Of a stretch of DNA of 44,283 nucleotides, positions 7,480 to 15,020 are shown one piece after another (within the stretch, counting starts at the first letter, position 1; each line of letters starts with the position of its first letter). Source of the DNA: Prochlorococcus sp. AG-418-O03 (GTDB lineage Bacteria > Cyanobacteriota > Cyanobacteriia > PCC-6307 > Cyanobiaceae); contig QCMJ01000007.1 in NCBI GenBank assembly GCA_003213855.1, positions 1 to 44,283 on the forward strand, read 5' to 3'. The notes below the pieces were generated by a model. That model ran no database searches, had not been told where the DNA came from, and saw nothing but the letters and a program-made list of their open reading frames with translations. The translations under genes were made by a program, and so were the position numbers.

Positions 7480-8298
7480 ATGGTTAGTTCGAAATTAATC
7501 AAGAGGGATAAATATTTTTTATCCCTCTTTTCATTTGGTAGTGAACCGAAAAAATCAAATAAAATATTTCTTCAAATAGCCTCACTTTTGATTCCCCTTT
7601 TAATTTGGACAATAGTGTGTCAATTAAAACTTGTTAGTGAAATGTTTTTACCATCACCGTTAGCGGTCTTTTATTCTCTTTTAGATATGGCTGAAAGTGG
7701 AATTTTATTTGAAGATATTTTTGCAAGTACTGGTAGGGTATTCGCTGGTTTTATAATTGCAACAATTATTTCAGTTCCTTTAGGAATTTTAATGGGTTCT
7801 TTCCCTTCTTTTTGTGCTTTATGTGAACCATTAATTGCAATGCTTAGATATATGCCTGCCGCTGCTTTTTCTCCTTTGCTTATTATTTATTTAGGTATTG
7901 AAGAGGCTCCAAAAATTGCATTAATATTCATTGGTACCGTTTATTTTAATGTTTTGATGGTTATGGATTCAGTAAAATTTGTACCCAAAGAACTCATTGA
8001 AACAACCCTTACTTTGGGAGGAAATACAAAAGATTTATTAATCAGAGTAATAGCCAGATACTCATTGCCAAGTATTATTGATACTTTAAGAATTAATATT
8101 GCAACTTCATGGAATTTAGTTATTGTTGCAGAGTTAATTGCAGCGGAAGTTGGTTTAGGTAAAAGGATTCAACTAGCTCAAAGGTTTTTTCGTACAGATC
8201 AAATATTTGCAGAATTAATAGTTCTTGGATTAATAGGATTTGCCTTGGATATGAGTTTTAGATTTCTACTAAGACGTACATGTAAATGGGCTGTTTAA
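7480..8298 (+). CDS. ABC transporter permease, guanidine operon
   Basis: A 272-residue inner-membrane protein of the BPD/SsuC-TauC type with about six helices. The cytoplasmic coupling (EAA) loop is visible around ELIETTLTLGGNTKDLLIRV. The C-terminal part AAEVGLGKRIQLAQRFFRTD is typical of nitrate/taurine permeases. A poly-Lys/Ser N-terminus precedes helix 1. Its stop directly abuts the ATG of the ATPase gene with no spacer, so the two are coupled. Confidence 0.87.
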   Translation: MVSSKLIKRDKYFLSLFSFGSEPKKSNKIFLQIASLLIPLLIWTIVCQLKLVSEMFLPSPLAVFYSLLDMAESGILFEDIFASTGRVFAGFIIATIISVPLGILMGSFPSFCALCEPLIAMLRYMPAAAFSPLLIIYLGIEEAPKIALIFIGTVYFNVLMVMDSVKFVPKELIETTLTLGGNTKDLLIRVIARYSLPSIIDTLRINIATSWNLVIVAELIAAEVGLGKRIQLAQRFFRTDQIFAELIVLGLIGFALDMSFRFLLRRTCKWAV

Positions 8299-9060
8299 AT
8301 GAAATTAGATGTAAATAATATTTCAAAATATTTTGGGGAAGGTTCAAATAGAAAAAAGGCAATTGAGGGAATAAATTTTTCAATAAGCTCTGGCGAATTT
8401 AAAACTCTTGTTGGGAGCTCTGGATCAGGTAAAAGTACTATATTGAGGATTATTGCTGGGCTTGAGAGTCCATCTAAAGGGAACGTAAAAGTAGATGGAA
8501 AAATAGTTAGTGGACCAGGATTGGATAGAGGAATGGTTTTTCAGAAATATAGTCTTTTCCCTTGGCTCACTGCATCAGAGAATATTGCATTTGGAATGAA
8601 TTTAAATTCTTATAAATTGAAAGAAATAAAATTTAGAACATCTTATTTATTAGAAGTGGTAGGCCTTCAGGATTCTGGAAACAAGTATCCAAATGAATTA
8701 TCTGGAGGAATGCAACAAAGGATTGCAATTGCAAGAGCTCTAGCGACTAACCCCAAAATCCTACTTTTAGATGAACCTTTTGGAGCCTTGGACTTGCAGA
8801 TAAGAGAATCGATGCAGAAATTTCTCTATGAATTATGGAAAAAAACTTCATTGACAGTTTTACTCATAACCCATGATATTGAAGAAGCATTAGCTCTCTC
8901 TCAGCAAATATGTATTTTGGCACCTAATCCTGGAAGAATCATAAAAGAAGTTAAGGTAGATCTACAAAAAGGAGATTTAGATAAATTGAAACTTGATTCG
9001 GATTTTGCAAAATTAAGATATGAGTTATCTGATTTTTTAAGAGGCCTCCAAAAAAAATAA
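8299..9060 (+). CDS. ABC transporter ATP-binding protein, guanidine operon
   Basis: A 253-residue ATPase with all core motifs: Walker A GSSGSGKST (39-47), Q-loop Gln82, signature LSGGMQQR (134-141), Walker B ILLLDEP (154-160) and switch His192 in ITHD. It is closest in style to the NrtD/SsuB/TauB class. It completes a one-permease, one-ATPase importer with the two genes before it. The stop is followed 3 nt later by the Rieske oxygenase start, so both are surely on one transcript. Confidence 0.9.
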   Translation: MKLDVNNISKYFGEGSNRKKAIEGINFSISSGEFKTLVGSSGSGKSTILRIIAGLESPSKGNVKVDGKIVSGPGLDRGMVFQKYSLFPWLTASENIAFGMNLNSYKLKEIKFRTSYLLEVVGLQDSGNKYPNELSGGMQQRIAIARALATNPKILLLDEPFGALDLQIRESMQKFLYELWKKTSLTVLLITHDIEEALALSQQICILAPNPGRIIKEVKVDLQKGDLDKLKLDSDFAKLRYELSDFLRGLQKK

Positions 9061-9063
9061 ATA

Positions 9064-10086
9064 ATGTCAACTAGTTTTTTGCCTACTTGGCTTTATAGCG
9101 AACAAAAAATTTTTGAACTTGAATTAGAAAACTATTCAAAAAATTATTGGCACCCATTGATTTTCATAGGAGAAATTAAACCTGGCGAAATATTGGAAAA
9201 AAAATTCTTTAATCAATCATTATTAATCTCTTGTTCAGAAAAAAACTTAATAACTGTTTTCAAAAATAGATGCCCTCATCGTGGGTCAAAATTGTGTTTG
9301 CCAAAAACAAAATTAAATCCTTCTAAAAATATTTTTTGTCCTTACCATGGCTGGACTTTTGATAGTTTTGGCAAACTAAAAACCTTGCCATTAAAGTACA
9401 ATTTTGAAACAAAAATAGAAACAGAGGATTATTTTTTAGAAAAAGTTAACTCTTTAATAAATGGACCTTTAATTTGGATTAATTTCAGCAACAAACCAAT
9501 ATCTATAGATGATCAAATTGAGCTTGTTGGGAGAAAATGTAATGATCAATGGGATATGAATTACAATATTTTTTCTGAATTTTCTGATACCTTAAATTGC
9601 AATTGGAAAATTGCCCATGACAATACACTGGACGATTATCATGTAGCAATAGCTCATAAAGATACCCTACATAAAGAACAAGGTCCAATTAAAAACTACA
9701 GGTATTTCTTCAGTGAATTTTGTAATGTACTTGTTACCCCTCTTAGTAGTGAAGGAAATCTATATACCTTTGGATTACTCCCATGGACCCATCTAATAAT
9801 CTGGCCTGGTAAAGGGATTGTTTTAATAAATTATCTTCCTAAAAATATTGGTCAGTGTATTATTGAAATTAAATTAGCCTCTGCTTCTTTATGTAAAAAT
9901 GATTTAGAAAATTGGAAAAAAAGTATATTAGAATTTCTTGGAGAAGATAAAATTATTGTCGAATCAGTTCATAAGTCTTATCTCGAAAATTTTAAACTTG
10001 GTCCGCCTAATAGACTTGAACAAAGGATTATACACTGGCAAAATATTTATAAAGATTTTCTAAATGCATCAGGCATTTCTTTCTAA
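9064..10086 (+). CDS. Rieske non-heme iron oxygenase, last gene of the guanidine operon
   Basis: A 340-residue oxygenase alpha subunit. Rieske [2Fe-2S] ligands are C70-P-H72 and C92-x-x-H95 (CPYHGW). The mononuclear iron site is NTLDDYH with H193 and H198, bridging D190, and a likely third ligand D295 in EDKIIVES. The catalytic domain is short, as in CMO/GbcA-like and aromatic-acid monooxygenases. No ferredoxin or reductase gene is adjacent, so a general ferredoxin must supply electrons. Placement 3 nt after the importer ATPase suggests action on an imported substrate. My inference is N-dealkylation or hydroxylation of a substituted guanidine that then feeds GdmH. An unrelated substrate is possible. 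Confidence 0.85.
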   Translation: MSTSFLPTWLYSEQKIFELELENYSKNYWHPLIFIGEIKPGEILEKKFFNQSLLISCSEKNLITVFKNRCPHRGSKLCLPKTKLNPSKNIFCPYHGWTFDSFGKLKTLPLKYNFETKIETEDYFLEKVNSLINGPLIWINFSNKPISIDDQIELVGRKCNDQWDMNYNIFSEFSDTLNCNWKIAHDNTLDDYHVAIAHKDTLHKEQGPIKNYRYFFSEFCNVLVTPLSSEGNLYTFGLLPWTHLIIWPGKGIVLINYLPKNIGQCIIEIKLASASLCKNDLENWKKSILEFLGEDKIIVESVHKSYLENFKLGPPNRLEQRIIHWQNIYKDFLNASGISF

Positions 10087-10201
10087 AATAATTACTATTT
10101 AGTTCACAAATATTATTAATTAAATTTTTAATTTGGTAGGGATTTGACTACATATTTAATATGCTTTATTGATAATGCAGTTAAGTACAAAAAAGTTGAT
10201 T

Positions 10202-10519
10202 ATGAAAAATTTTATACTAATAATAGTCTCTTTATCTTTCTTATCTTCTTGCAGTAATGACAAAGATTTTTTTCTCACTAAGGGGAACGCTTTGTTAAGT
10301 TGCGGAGGTAAATCTCGTATTATCGAAAATGATAAAGAAGAGATAATTAATACTGAAGTTAAGGATTTAAGAGATGGAATTGGTAAATACGTTGAATTTA
10401 CAGTTGTTGAGACTGATAAAAAAGGAGGCAAATATAGGATTATTAATTGTTTCCCAAGTGAAGAACCACAAGATTCAATAATAAAAACTGTTAAAACAAA
10501 TTATAAATTAAGTAATTAA
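10202..10519 (+). CDS. Small lipoprotein, 105 aa
   Basis: MKNFILIIVSLSFLSSCSND is a lipoprotein signal with lipobox LSSC (acyl Cys at residue 17). The mature part is about 89 residues, charged, and contains FLTKGNALLSCGG and GKYVEFTVVETDKKGGKYRI. It is likely anchored to a membrane facing the periplasm. I chose ATG at 10202 because it places the signal at the N-terminus; an earlier in-frame start would add 11 residues. Function unknown. Confidence 0.75.
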   Translation: MKNFILIIVSLSFLSSCSNDKDFFLTKGNALLSCGGKSRIIENDKEEIINTEVKDLRDGIGKYVEFTVVETDKKGGKYRIINCFPSEEPQDSIIKTVKTNYKLSN

Positions 10520-10547
10520 AAGTTATTTAAAAATAATTAGCTTACCT

Positions 10548-11402
10548 TTAAGCTGAGATTTTTGATGATTTGATAATTTCCCATGCTTCTGGTGCGGTAT
10601 CTGCATATTGGAAAAGATTTAAGTTTTCATCTGAAATTAATCCAAGATCAGCTAGATATTCGAAGTTAATTATCTTATTCCAATAATCTCTACCAAAAAG
10701 TATAATTGGGATTTTAGTTTTCATTCCTGTTTGACAAAGTGTCAATAGTTCAAATAATTCATCTAGTGTCCCAAAACCTCCAGGGAAAAATACAGCGGCT
10801 ACAGATCGCATTACAAAATGGATTTTTCGTAATGCAAAATAATTAAACTTAAAGCAAAGACCGGGAGTTATAAAAGCATTTGGGATTTGTTCATTAGGCA
10901 GACTGATATTTAACCCTATAGATTTACAATTTGCTTCAAATGCACCTCTATTAGCAGCTTCCATAATTCCAGGCCCCCCACCTGTCACAATCACATGAGA
11001 ATTACAGTTTTTATTTTGATTACTTATTGAAGCAAGTTTAGAAAACTCCCTTGCGGATTGATAGTAATGACTCATAAGAAGCAAATTTTCTAATCTATTT
11101 AAATTTCGTTTTAAAAGTATCGATTTAGGATTTTTTTTAAGCAACTCTTCTATATTTTCAAGTCTCTTTTTTATATTTGCTTCTTCTGTAATGCTTGCGC
11201 CTCCAAAAATAATTATTGTTGAAAGAATTTTATTTTCTTCAAGGATTAAATCTGGTTTAGTAATTTCAAGAAGCATTCTGACTCCACGCATTTCATTTCG
11301 GCTTAGTAAACCAATATCTTCGTGAGCCAATTTATAAGTATCAGAATTAATAATTAAATTCAGGTTTTTTAAATTATTAATAGGGGATATATGTTTTTTC
11401 AT
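10548..11402 (-). CDS. LOG family (TIGR00730-type) protein
   Basis: A 284-residue Rossmann-like protein of the 'lysine decarboxylase-like' LOG family. Hallmarks are VTGGGPGIMEAANRGAFEA and the PGGFGTLDELFE motif, which in LOG enzymes forms the nucleoside-monophosphate site for cytokinin-type phosphoribohydrolase activity. It has an N-terminal extension relative to the about 190-residue LOG core. Actual substrate unknown. I chose ATG at 11402, one nt after the upstream stop (TGAAATG), so translation is probably coupled to the cupin-like gene. Confidence 0.85.
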   Translation of the reverse strand: MKKHISPINNLKNLNLIINSDTYKLAHEDIGLLSRNEMRGVRMLLEITKPDLILEENKILSTIIIFGGASITEEANIKKRLENIEELLKKNPKSILLKRNLNRLENLLLMSHYYQSAREFSKLASISNQNKNCNSHVIVTGGGPGIMEAANRGAFEANCKSIGLNISLPNEQIPNAFITPGLCFKFNYFALRKIHFVMRSVAAVFFPGGFGTLDELFELLTLCQTGMKTKIPIILFGRDYWNKIINFEYLADLGLISDENLNLFQYADTAPEAWEIIKSSKISA

Positions 11403-11403
11403 T

Positions 11404-11922
11404 TCAAACAAGAGTTTTAACTTTTCTTTCTAGAGGATTAAAATAGACTCTTTTGATTTTGTTATTTTCGTAAATCCAATAAACAGGCGGACTTTTTCTT
11501 GCCTTAATTAAATTAATTTTGTCTAACTTTTGAGGGGTAAATTCTTTAGAAGGATCAAAGAATTTATCTCTCTTGGGTTGGTTTAAAACAATACTACCTT
11601 CTTTCCCTGAGATAGATCTGTGATAAGTTCCTACAGGAATTTCTAATGCTCCCATAGATCTATTTAAATAAATCACATGATGAGGTTCATCCCAGGAAGG
11701 ATTTATTAAAACAAATGTCCTTTCTCCAGTGATAACTAAATTGTGGTCAATTTGATGATTGTGAACGTAATATTGCTCATCTTTTAAATCATCTGGAGGA
11801 GATATAGCTTCTCCAGAATGGATCACAACATCAGAACCGTTAGAACTATCTATGCCTGCATCGAAGAATGTGACTTTTGGAGTCTCTCTAAAAATATTTA
11901 TTGGGAAGAATCTTAATTCCAT
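11404..11922 (-). CDS. Cupin-like protein, 172 aa, coupled to the LOG gene
   Basis: Contains HNHQIDHNLVITGERTFVLI followed by PHHVIYLNR and IPVGTYHRSISG, which read as strands of a cupin-type barrel with several His residues. It lacks a signal peptide. A GGGAG ribosome site precedes ATG. Its stop lies one nt before the LOG start. A specific function is not recognisable. Confidence 0.65.
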   Translation of the reverse strand: MELRFFPINIFRETPKVTFFDAGIDSSNGSDVVIHSGEAISPPDDLKDEQYYVHNHQIDHNLVITGERTFVLINPSWDEPHHVIYLNRSMGALEIPVGTYHRSISGKEGSIVLNQPKRDKFFDPSKEFTPQKLDKINLIKARKSPPVYWIYENNKIKRVYFNPLERKVKTLV

Positions 11923-12001
11923 AGTGCTAACTCCCTTTTAGAAAATTTATAAATACTAATAAAAATTTATTTACTTTTAAAAAACAGCTATTTAATTTTT
12001 T

Positions 12002-12148
12002 TTAATTGCAACAAACCAGGCAATCTTCTTGATTTGGATAATCTATACATTCTTTATTTAAAATTTCTTCTAAAAAATCTACTTTTTTAACATAATCAAG
12101 ATCTTTTAATTTTTTGTTTGGAACCGTGAACTGAGTTTGTAGTTTCAT
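12002..12148 (-). CDS. Small Cys-tailed protein, 48 aa
   Basis: It ends NKECIDYPNQEDCLVCCN. The nearby 50-aa protein at 12352-12504 ends NNECTEHPSNNHCKIFCD; both share C-x3-P-x4-C-x2-C near the C-terminus and a K-rich middle, so they look like diverged tandem paralogues. An excellent ribosome site (AGGAGA) lies 6 nt before ATG. The tail could bind metal or form disulfides. Function unknown. Confidence 0.7.
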   Translation of the reverse strand: MKLQTQFTVPNKKLKDLDYVKKVDFLEEILNKECIDYPNQEDCLVCCN

Positions 12149-12163
12149 TTTCTATTCTCCTAA

Positions 12164-12265
12164 TTAATACTGTTTTTTGAATCCATTCCAAGTTTGAGAA
12201 AACCTTAATCCCAGATAAGAAATTAAAATTGTCCAAAATAAAATTTCTATACCTAAATTAGTCAT
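12164..12265 (-). CDS. Single-TM peptide, 33 aa
   Basis: MTNLGIEILFWTILISYLGL is one hydrophobic helix followed by a short basic tail ending KKQY. A strong AGGAGG ribosome site supports translation. It lies between the two Cys-tailed proteins on the same strand, probably in one transcript. The size resembles photosynthetic low-mass subunits, but I cannot match it to one. Confidence 0.6.
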   Translation of the reverse strand: MTNLGIEILFWTILISYLGLRFSQTWNGFKKQY

Positions 12266-12351
12266 TTGCTTGGCCTCCTTTCTTTCTGATTATTCTTTAG
12301 TACGGGTATTATGTAAAAATCAAGCGTAAGAATACCTAAAAGTTAAAGTTT

Positions 12352-12504
12352 TTAATCACAAAAAATCTTGCAATGATTGTTACTCGGATGTTCTGTACAT
12401 TCATTATTCCAATAAGCTTCAATTTTTTTAAGCTTATTATCAAATGAAAGGTCTTTTTTATCCAAATTAATTTCTTGGATAGTAAATGTGTCATTTAGTG
12501 CCAT
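12352..12504 (-). CDS. Small Cys-tailed protein, 50 aa
   Basis: MALNDTFTIQEINLDKKDLS leads to the tail ECTEHPSNNHCKIFCD, paralogous to the 48-aa protein downstream. I chose ATG at 12504, with a GAGGT ribosome site, over a start 35 codons upstream. That longer frame only runs through the shared element at 12566-12598. Function unknown. Confidence 0.65.
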   Translation of the reverse strand: MALNDTFTIQEINLDKKDLSFDNKLKKIEAYWNNECTEHPSNNHCKIFCD

Positions 12505-12565
12505 AAGACTTACCTCTTGACTACAACTATGTTCTAATTCATTTGAATAGTAAATTTCAAGTTTT

Positions 12566-12598
12566 ATGTGTGCGGTTAGAGGAACAAAATTGTACGGA
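12566..12598. repeat. Shared 33-nt upstream element, copy B
   Basis: Matches 160-192 at 26 of 33 positions, with identical ends (ATGTGTGCGGTT and GTACGGA). Each copy lies 60-75 nt upstream of the start of a minus-strand small gene. It could be a promoter or operator element, or the remains of a duplicated peptide gene. Confidence 0.45.
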
Positions 12599-12741
12599 TT
12601 AAGGATCAAAAAAAAATCTCAAACTATGAATAACTGCAAGGAAAATATCTTCAAAAAATTTATTCCAACTTTAAAAAAATTTGTATAAATTTTGCTAGAA
12701 ATTATATTCTCTTAATACCTTCTTAGGTCTGCTATTGTCTA

Positions 12742-12879
12742 TCATTCATCTAATCTATCTGCATATTCTCTTAAAATCTCAGCCATCTTTTCAGGTGGAA
12801 TTTCTTGTTGATATTCTCTACAAAAATCAAAAAATTTATCTAATAAATCTTTATTGAAGAAGATATAAAAATTAGCGTC
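12742..12879 (-). pseudogene. ORF lacking a usable start, end of a small-gene chain
   Basis: An open frame of 45 codons that looks protein-like, ending in EIPPEKMAEILREYADRLDE, has no early ATG, GTG or TTG. The preceding gene ends ATGAGACGCTAA; without the A after that ATG the frame would begin MDANFYIFF. It may have been the fourth member of the coupled chain, now disrupted, or it may use a rare start. Confidence 0.4.
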
Positions 12880-12967
12880 TCATTTTAAAAGTAAAGTATG
12901 CAAACCCACCAAGCAATAAAAGACTCACAATCCCATAAGTAATCCCTATGCCGTAGATGTAAGTCAT
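12872..12967 (-). CDS. Single-TM peptide, 31 aa, coupled
   Basis: MTYIYGIGITYGIVSLLLLG continues GFAYFTFKMRR, a single helix with a basic end. Its ATG overlaps the stop of the upstream 46-aa gene (ATGA). Function unknown; it is the third gene of the chain. Confidence 0.6.
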   Translation of the reverse strand: MTYIYGIGITYGIVSLLLLGGFAYFTFKMRR

Positions 12968-13104
12968 TTATTTATAAAGATATAAGCAGAATATAAATAA
13001 ACTAAGAAAACTCCAATAACTATGGAACTTCCATAAATAAGAAAGTTCCAAAATCTATATAATTTAGGTTTTTTAAATTCTTTTTCTTCTTCTTTAGTAA
13101 TCAT
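12964..13104 (-). CDS. Single-TM peptide, 46 aa, coupled
   Basis: A charged N-terminus MITKEEEKEFKKPKLYRFWN is followed by one long helix ending in a short polar tail. ATGA overlaps occur at both ends, with the 38-aa gene upstream and the 31-aa gene downstream. The coupling is the strongest sign that all three are real. Confidence 0.65.
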   Translation of the reverse strand: MITKEEEKEFKKPKLYRFWNFLIYGSSIVIGVFLVYLYSAYIFINK

Positions 13105-13217
13105 TTATTTTCTTTTTCTTTTCTGGCAGCATTACCTTTTGCTCTTAATACCAAAGTTATAGTAAGGGCAGCGCTTAATATCACAGCATCAATTAATAGG
13201 TGCGGGGAAATATTCAT
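13101..13217 (-). CDS. Single-TM peptide, 38 aa, first of a coupled chain
   Basis: MNISPHLLIDAVILSAALTI is followed by a basic C-terminus RAKGNAARKEKENK. One transmembrane segment is likely, with the tail in the cytosol. The stop overlaps the next ATG. Function unknown. Confidence 0.6.
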   Translation of the reverse strand: MNISPHLLIDAVILSAALTITLVLRAKGNAARKEKENK

Positions 13218-13277
13218 TAGCTGAAAAGAGAAATAAGAAGAGTCATTATCTTTTCAGCAATAAATCTATTAAACATT

Positions 13278-13321
13278 AAAAAAGGGGGCTTATCCCCCTA
13301 AGTTTAGATCGACTGTCAATC
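13278..13321 (-). terminator. Terminator with conserved motif, copy 3
   Basis: On the minus strand GATTGACAGTCGATC is followed by GGGGGATAAGCCCCC and T6, an ideal intrinsic terminator downstream of the 51-aa gene. It has the same motif-plus-hairpin arrangement as at 2171-2214, including the shared TCTAAACT linker. Confidence 0.75.
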
Positions 13322-13368
13322 TCATTCTATTTTAGCTTTTTAGCTTCTCTAAAAAAACAGTATTTTTT

Positions 13369-13524
13369 TTAGCCAGAGCAAGAGAAGGCACCTGCAAGAA
13401 TATTTTTAAAAATTGGTGCTTGACCCAATGCATACAAAAAGAAAGTTGATGATGCGAGAGTAATAGCTATTTTGGAAAGTCTATTAAGTTTTAAATTTGA
13501 TACTTTTGAAAATGCAGAGTTCAT
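13369..13524 (-). CDS. Small hydrophobic protein, 51 aa
   Basis: MNSAFSKVSNLKLNRLSKIA precedes a helix ITLASSTFFLYALGQAP and a tail ending SCSG. It is probably membrane-bound. No ribosome site stands out, but a clean terminator follows about 50 nt later. Function unknown. Confidence 0.55.
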   Translation of the reverse strand: MNSAFSKVSNLKLNRLSKIAITLASSTFFLYALGQAPIFKNILAGAFSCSG

Positions 13525-13601
13525 TTTACTATTAATGTATTTAGAAATATATTAGCTGAATAGTAAAAATATTCAGCATCAATATTTACCAAAGAATAAT
13601 T

Positions 13602-13805
13602 TTATTGCTCCTTTTTCTCAGCTTGCATTTTTACTAATTCAAATTCTTTTTTAGAAACTATTCTGATTTTGTATGCTGGATATCTTGTCTTCCACCATTT
13701 ATTGATCGAAATAGCTACTCCTTCTAAATTTTGGGTACAAATATTGACCCATAGAATTTTAGTTTCAACTTCTTTGTAGAATTTCCAACTTGTAGGTGAA
13801 GCCAT
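13602..13805 (-). CDS. Hypothetical protein, 67 aa
   Basis: A small basic protein beginning MASPTSWKFYKEVETKILWV, with a Trp pair (INKWWKTRYPAYKIRIVSKK) and a charged C-terminus. I chose ATG at 13805 over a TTG four codons upstream. It is predicted soluble with mixed alpha/beta structure. No family recognised. Confidence 0.6.
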   Translation of the reverse strand: MASPTSWKFYKEVETKILWVNICTQNLEGVAISINKWWKTRYPAYKIRIVSKKEFELVKMQAEKKEQ

Positions 13806-13988
13806 TAAAAATCGCAAATGAAAAAATTTAATAAATTATGGGAAATGATCCATAAGCTAAAACTTTTGTTTTTTTAATAAGAGGATTTAGTTGAAGATAT
13901 AGAGCTTTCATTAAGTGGTAATAAAAAACTTTAAACAAAAGATTTACATCACTTTCGCCTTCTAGGAAAGTATTACTTTAATTTTATA

Positions 13989-14057
13989 AAGAGTTTCAAT
14001 TAAAAAATATCTCCGCAAAGAAGGGGCCAAAAATTGGCCCCTCTTGGTGAAACTCTT
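13989..14057. ncRNA. Nested hairpin element, candidate structured RNA
   Basis: A perfect 10-bp outer stem (AAGAGTTTCA at 13989-13998, TGAAACTCTT at 14048-14057) encloses a GC-rich inner hairpin (GGGGCCAA, AAA, TTGGCCCC, about 14022-14040). Such GC content is rare in this DNA. It lies between two minus-strand small genes. It could be a small RNA, a processing site or a strong bidirectional terminator, though it has no long T-run. Confidence 0.45.
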
Positions 14058-14131
14058 CCAAAGAAACACCATTAAAATCTTACTCTGAAAGTTGCAAAGT
14101 TAAACAAATTAACAAAATCAAGATTAACAAT

Positions 14132-14341
14132 TTATGCGGCCTTTTTAAAAGGGTTCATATTCCTTAAAAAGTTATTACTTTTGCAGGTACTCATTTTTCT
14201 ATATCTTTGATTTATATCCAGGATATACTTTCTAGCTTTCTTATCACTTTCAATTTTCTTTTTTCGAAGACGTAAAGCCCTTAAATCTTCTATGGACATG
14301 AGACCATCATCTTCATTGAAATTTAAATGATCAAATTGCAT
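14132..14341 (-). CDS. Basic hypothetical protein, 69 aa
   Basis: An acidic N-terminus (MQFDHLNFNEDDGLMSIEDL) is followed by a strongly basic helical part RALRLRKKKIESDKKARKYI and RYRKMSTCKSNNFLRNMNPFKK. Possibly nucleic-acid binding by charge alone; no domain recognised. An internal ATG at MSIEDL is an alternative start. Confidence 0.6.
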   Translation of the reverse strand: MQFDHLNFNEDDGLMSIEDLRALRLRKKKIESDKKARKYILDINQRYRKMSTCKSNNFLRNMNPFKKAA

Positions 14342-14486
14342 CAGTTTAAGAAATTAAGTTTCTTCTTTAAGTGCAAGATTAACAAGCTTATCTTTATTTG
14401 CAATAGAGATAATTAACCAACTTAACTCAAATTAGTTATTCAATGTTCAGAAAGCTATGAATTTAAGTATTAAAAGCTTTCTAAAA

Positions 14487-14606
14487 TCAAGAAAAACTTT
14501 TGATTGAATTAGATTGAACTCCTACAGATACAAATGATTCTCCATAATGAGATTCGGCTGATCTTATCAGTAACCAATAAAAGAAATTTACTAAAGCTTT
14601 CTCCAC
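14487..14606 (-). CDS. Small peptide, 39 aa, paralogue of the 3405-3512 product
   Basis: GTG start, reading VEKALVNFFYWLLIRSAES then HYGES, and a divergent tail. The N-terminal 24 residues match the 35-aa product at 3405-3512. The GTG codon lies in the loop of a hairpin (TTACTAAA/TTTAGTAA), and there is no ribosome site, so initiation may be structure-controlled. Confidence 0.55.
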   Translation of the reverse strand: MEKALVNFFYWLLIRSAESHYGESFVSVGVQSNSIKSFS

Positions 14607-14750
14607 GAGGATTTAGTAACTTATTTAAATAAACTCATCATTTTTGTAATATCAATTTACAAAATAAATTTATTACGCAATCAAGATATTTACCTCATAA
14701 AGCATACTCGCATATTAATTAAGAAAAATTTGCACTCTCAGGCTTTAGGC

Positions 14751-14801
14751 AGCGGACTAAATCCTCGTGGAGTATTGGACTTTAGTCCGCTCTATTTTTT
14801 T
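14751..14801 (+). terminator. Intrinsic terminator with conserved loop
   Basis: A perfect 11-bp stem AGCGGACTAAA/TTTAGTCCGCT followed by CTA and T7. The loop starts TCCTCGTGGAG, identical to the loop of the hairpin at 14588-14619 on the other strand. No plus-strand gene precedes it within 700 bp, so it may end a small RNA. A mini-ORF from GTG in the loop (VEYWTLVRSIFLAKEK) is also possible. Confidence 0.65.
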
Positions 14802-14937
14802 AGCAAAAGAAAAATAGCACTGCAAGGTAACTAGATCACCAATTTTTATATTTGACTCTGAATAAGCTAATTGAGCAAGAGTATCTGAGCATATGTTGGT
14901 GTTGTTTATTGTATAAATTTGCTACGAAACTTTTGTT

Positions 14938-14974
14938 ATATCAATGGCTTCAGTATTTTTGCTCATTGATATAT
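14938..14974. repeat. 10-bp inverted repeat
   Basis: TATATCAATG and CATTGATATA separated by about 17 nt, in an otherwise empty 200-bp stretch upstream of the next small genes. It could be an operator or a weak hairpin. Confidence 0.35.
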
Positions 14975-15020
14975 TCATTCTTAAATAATATTATTATTGA
15001 TACCTAAAGAAGGTTTAATT

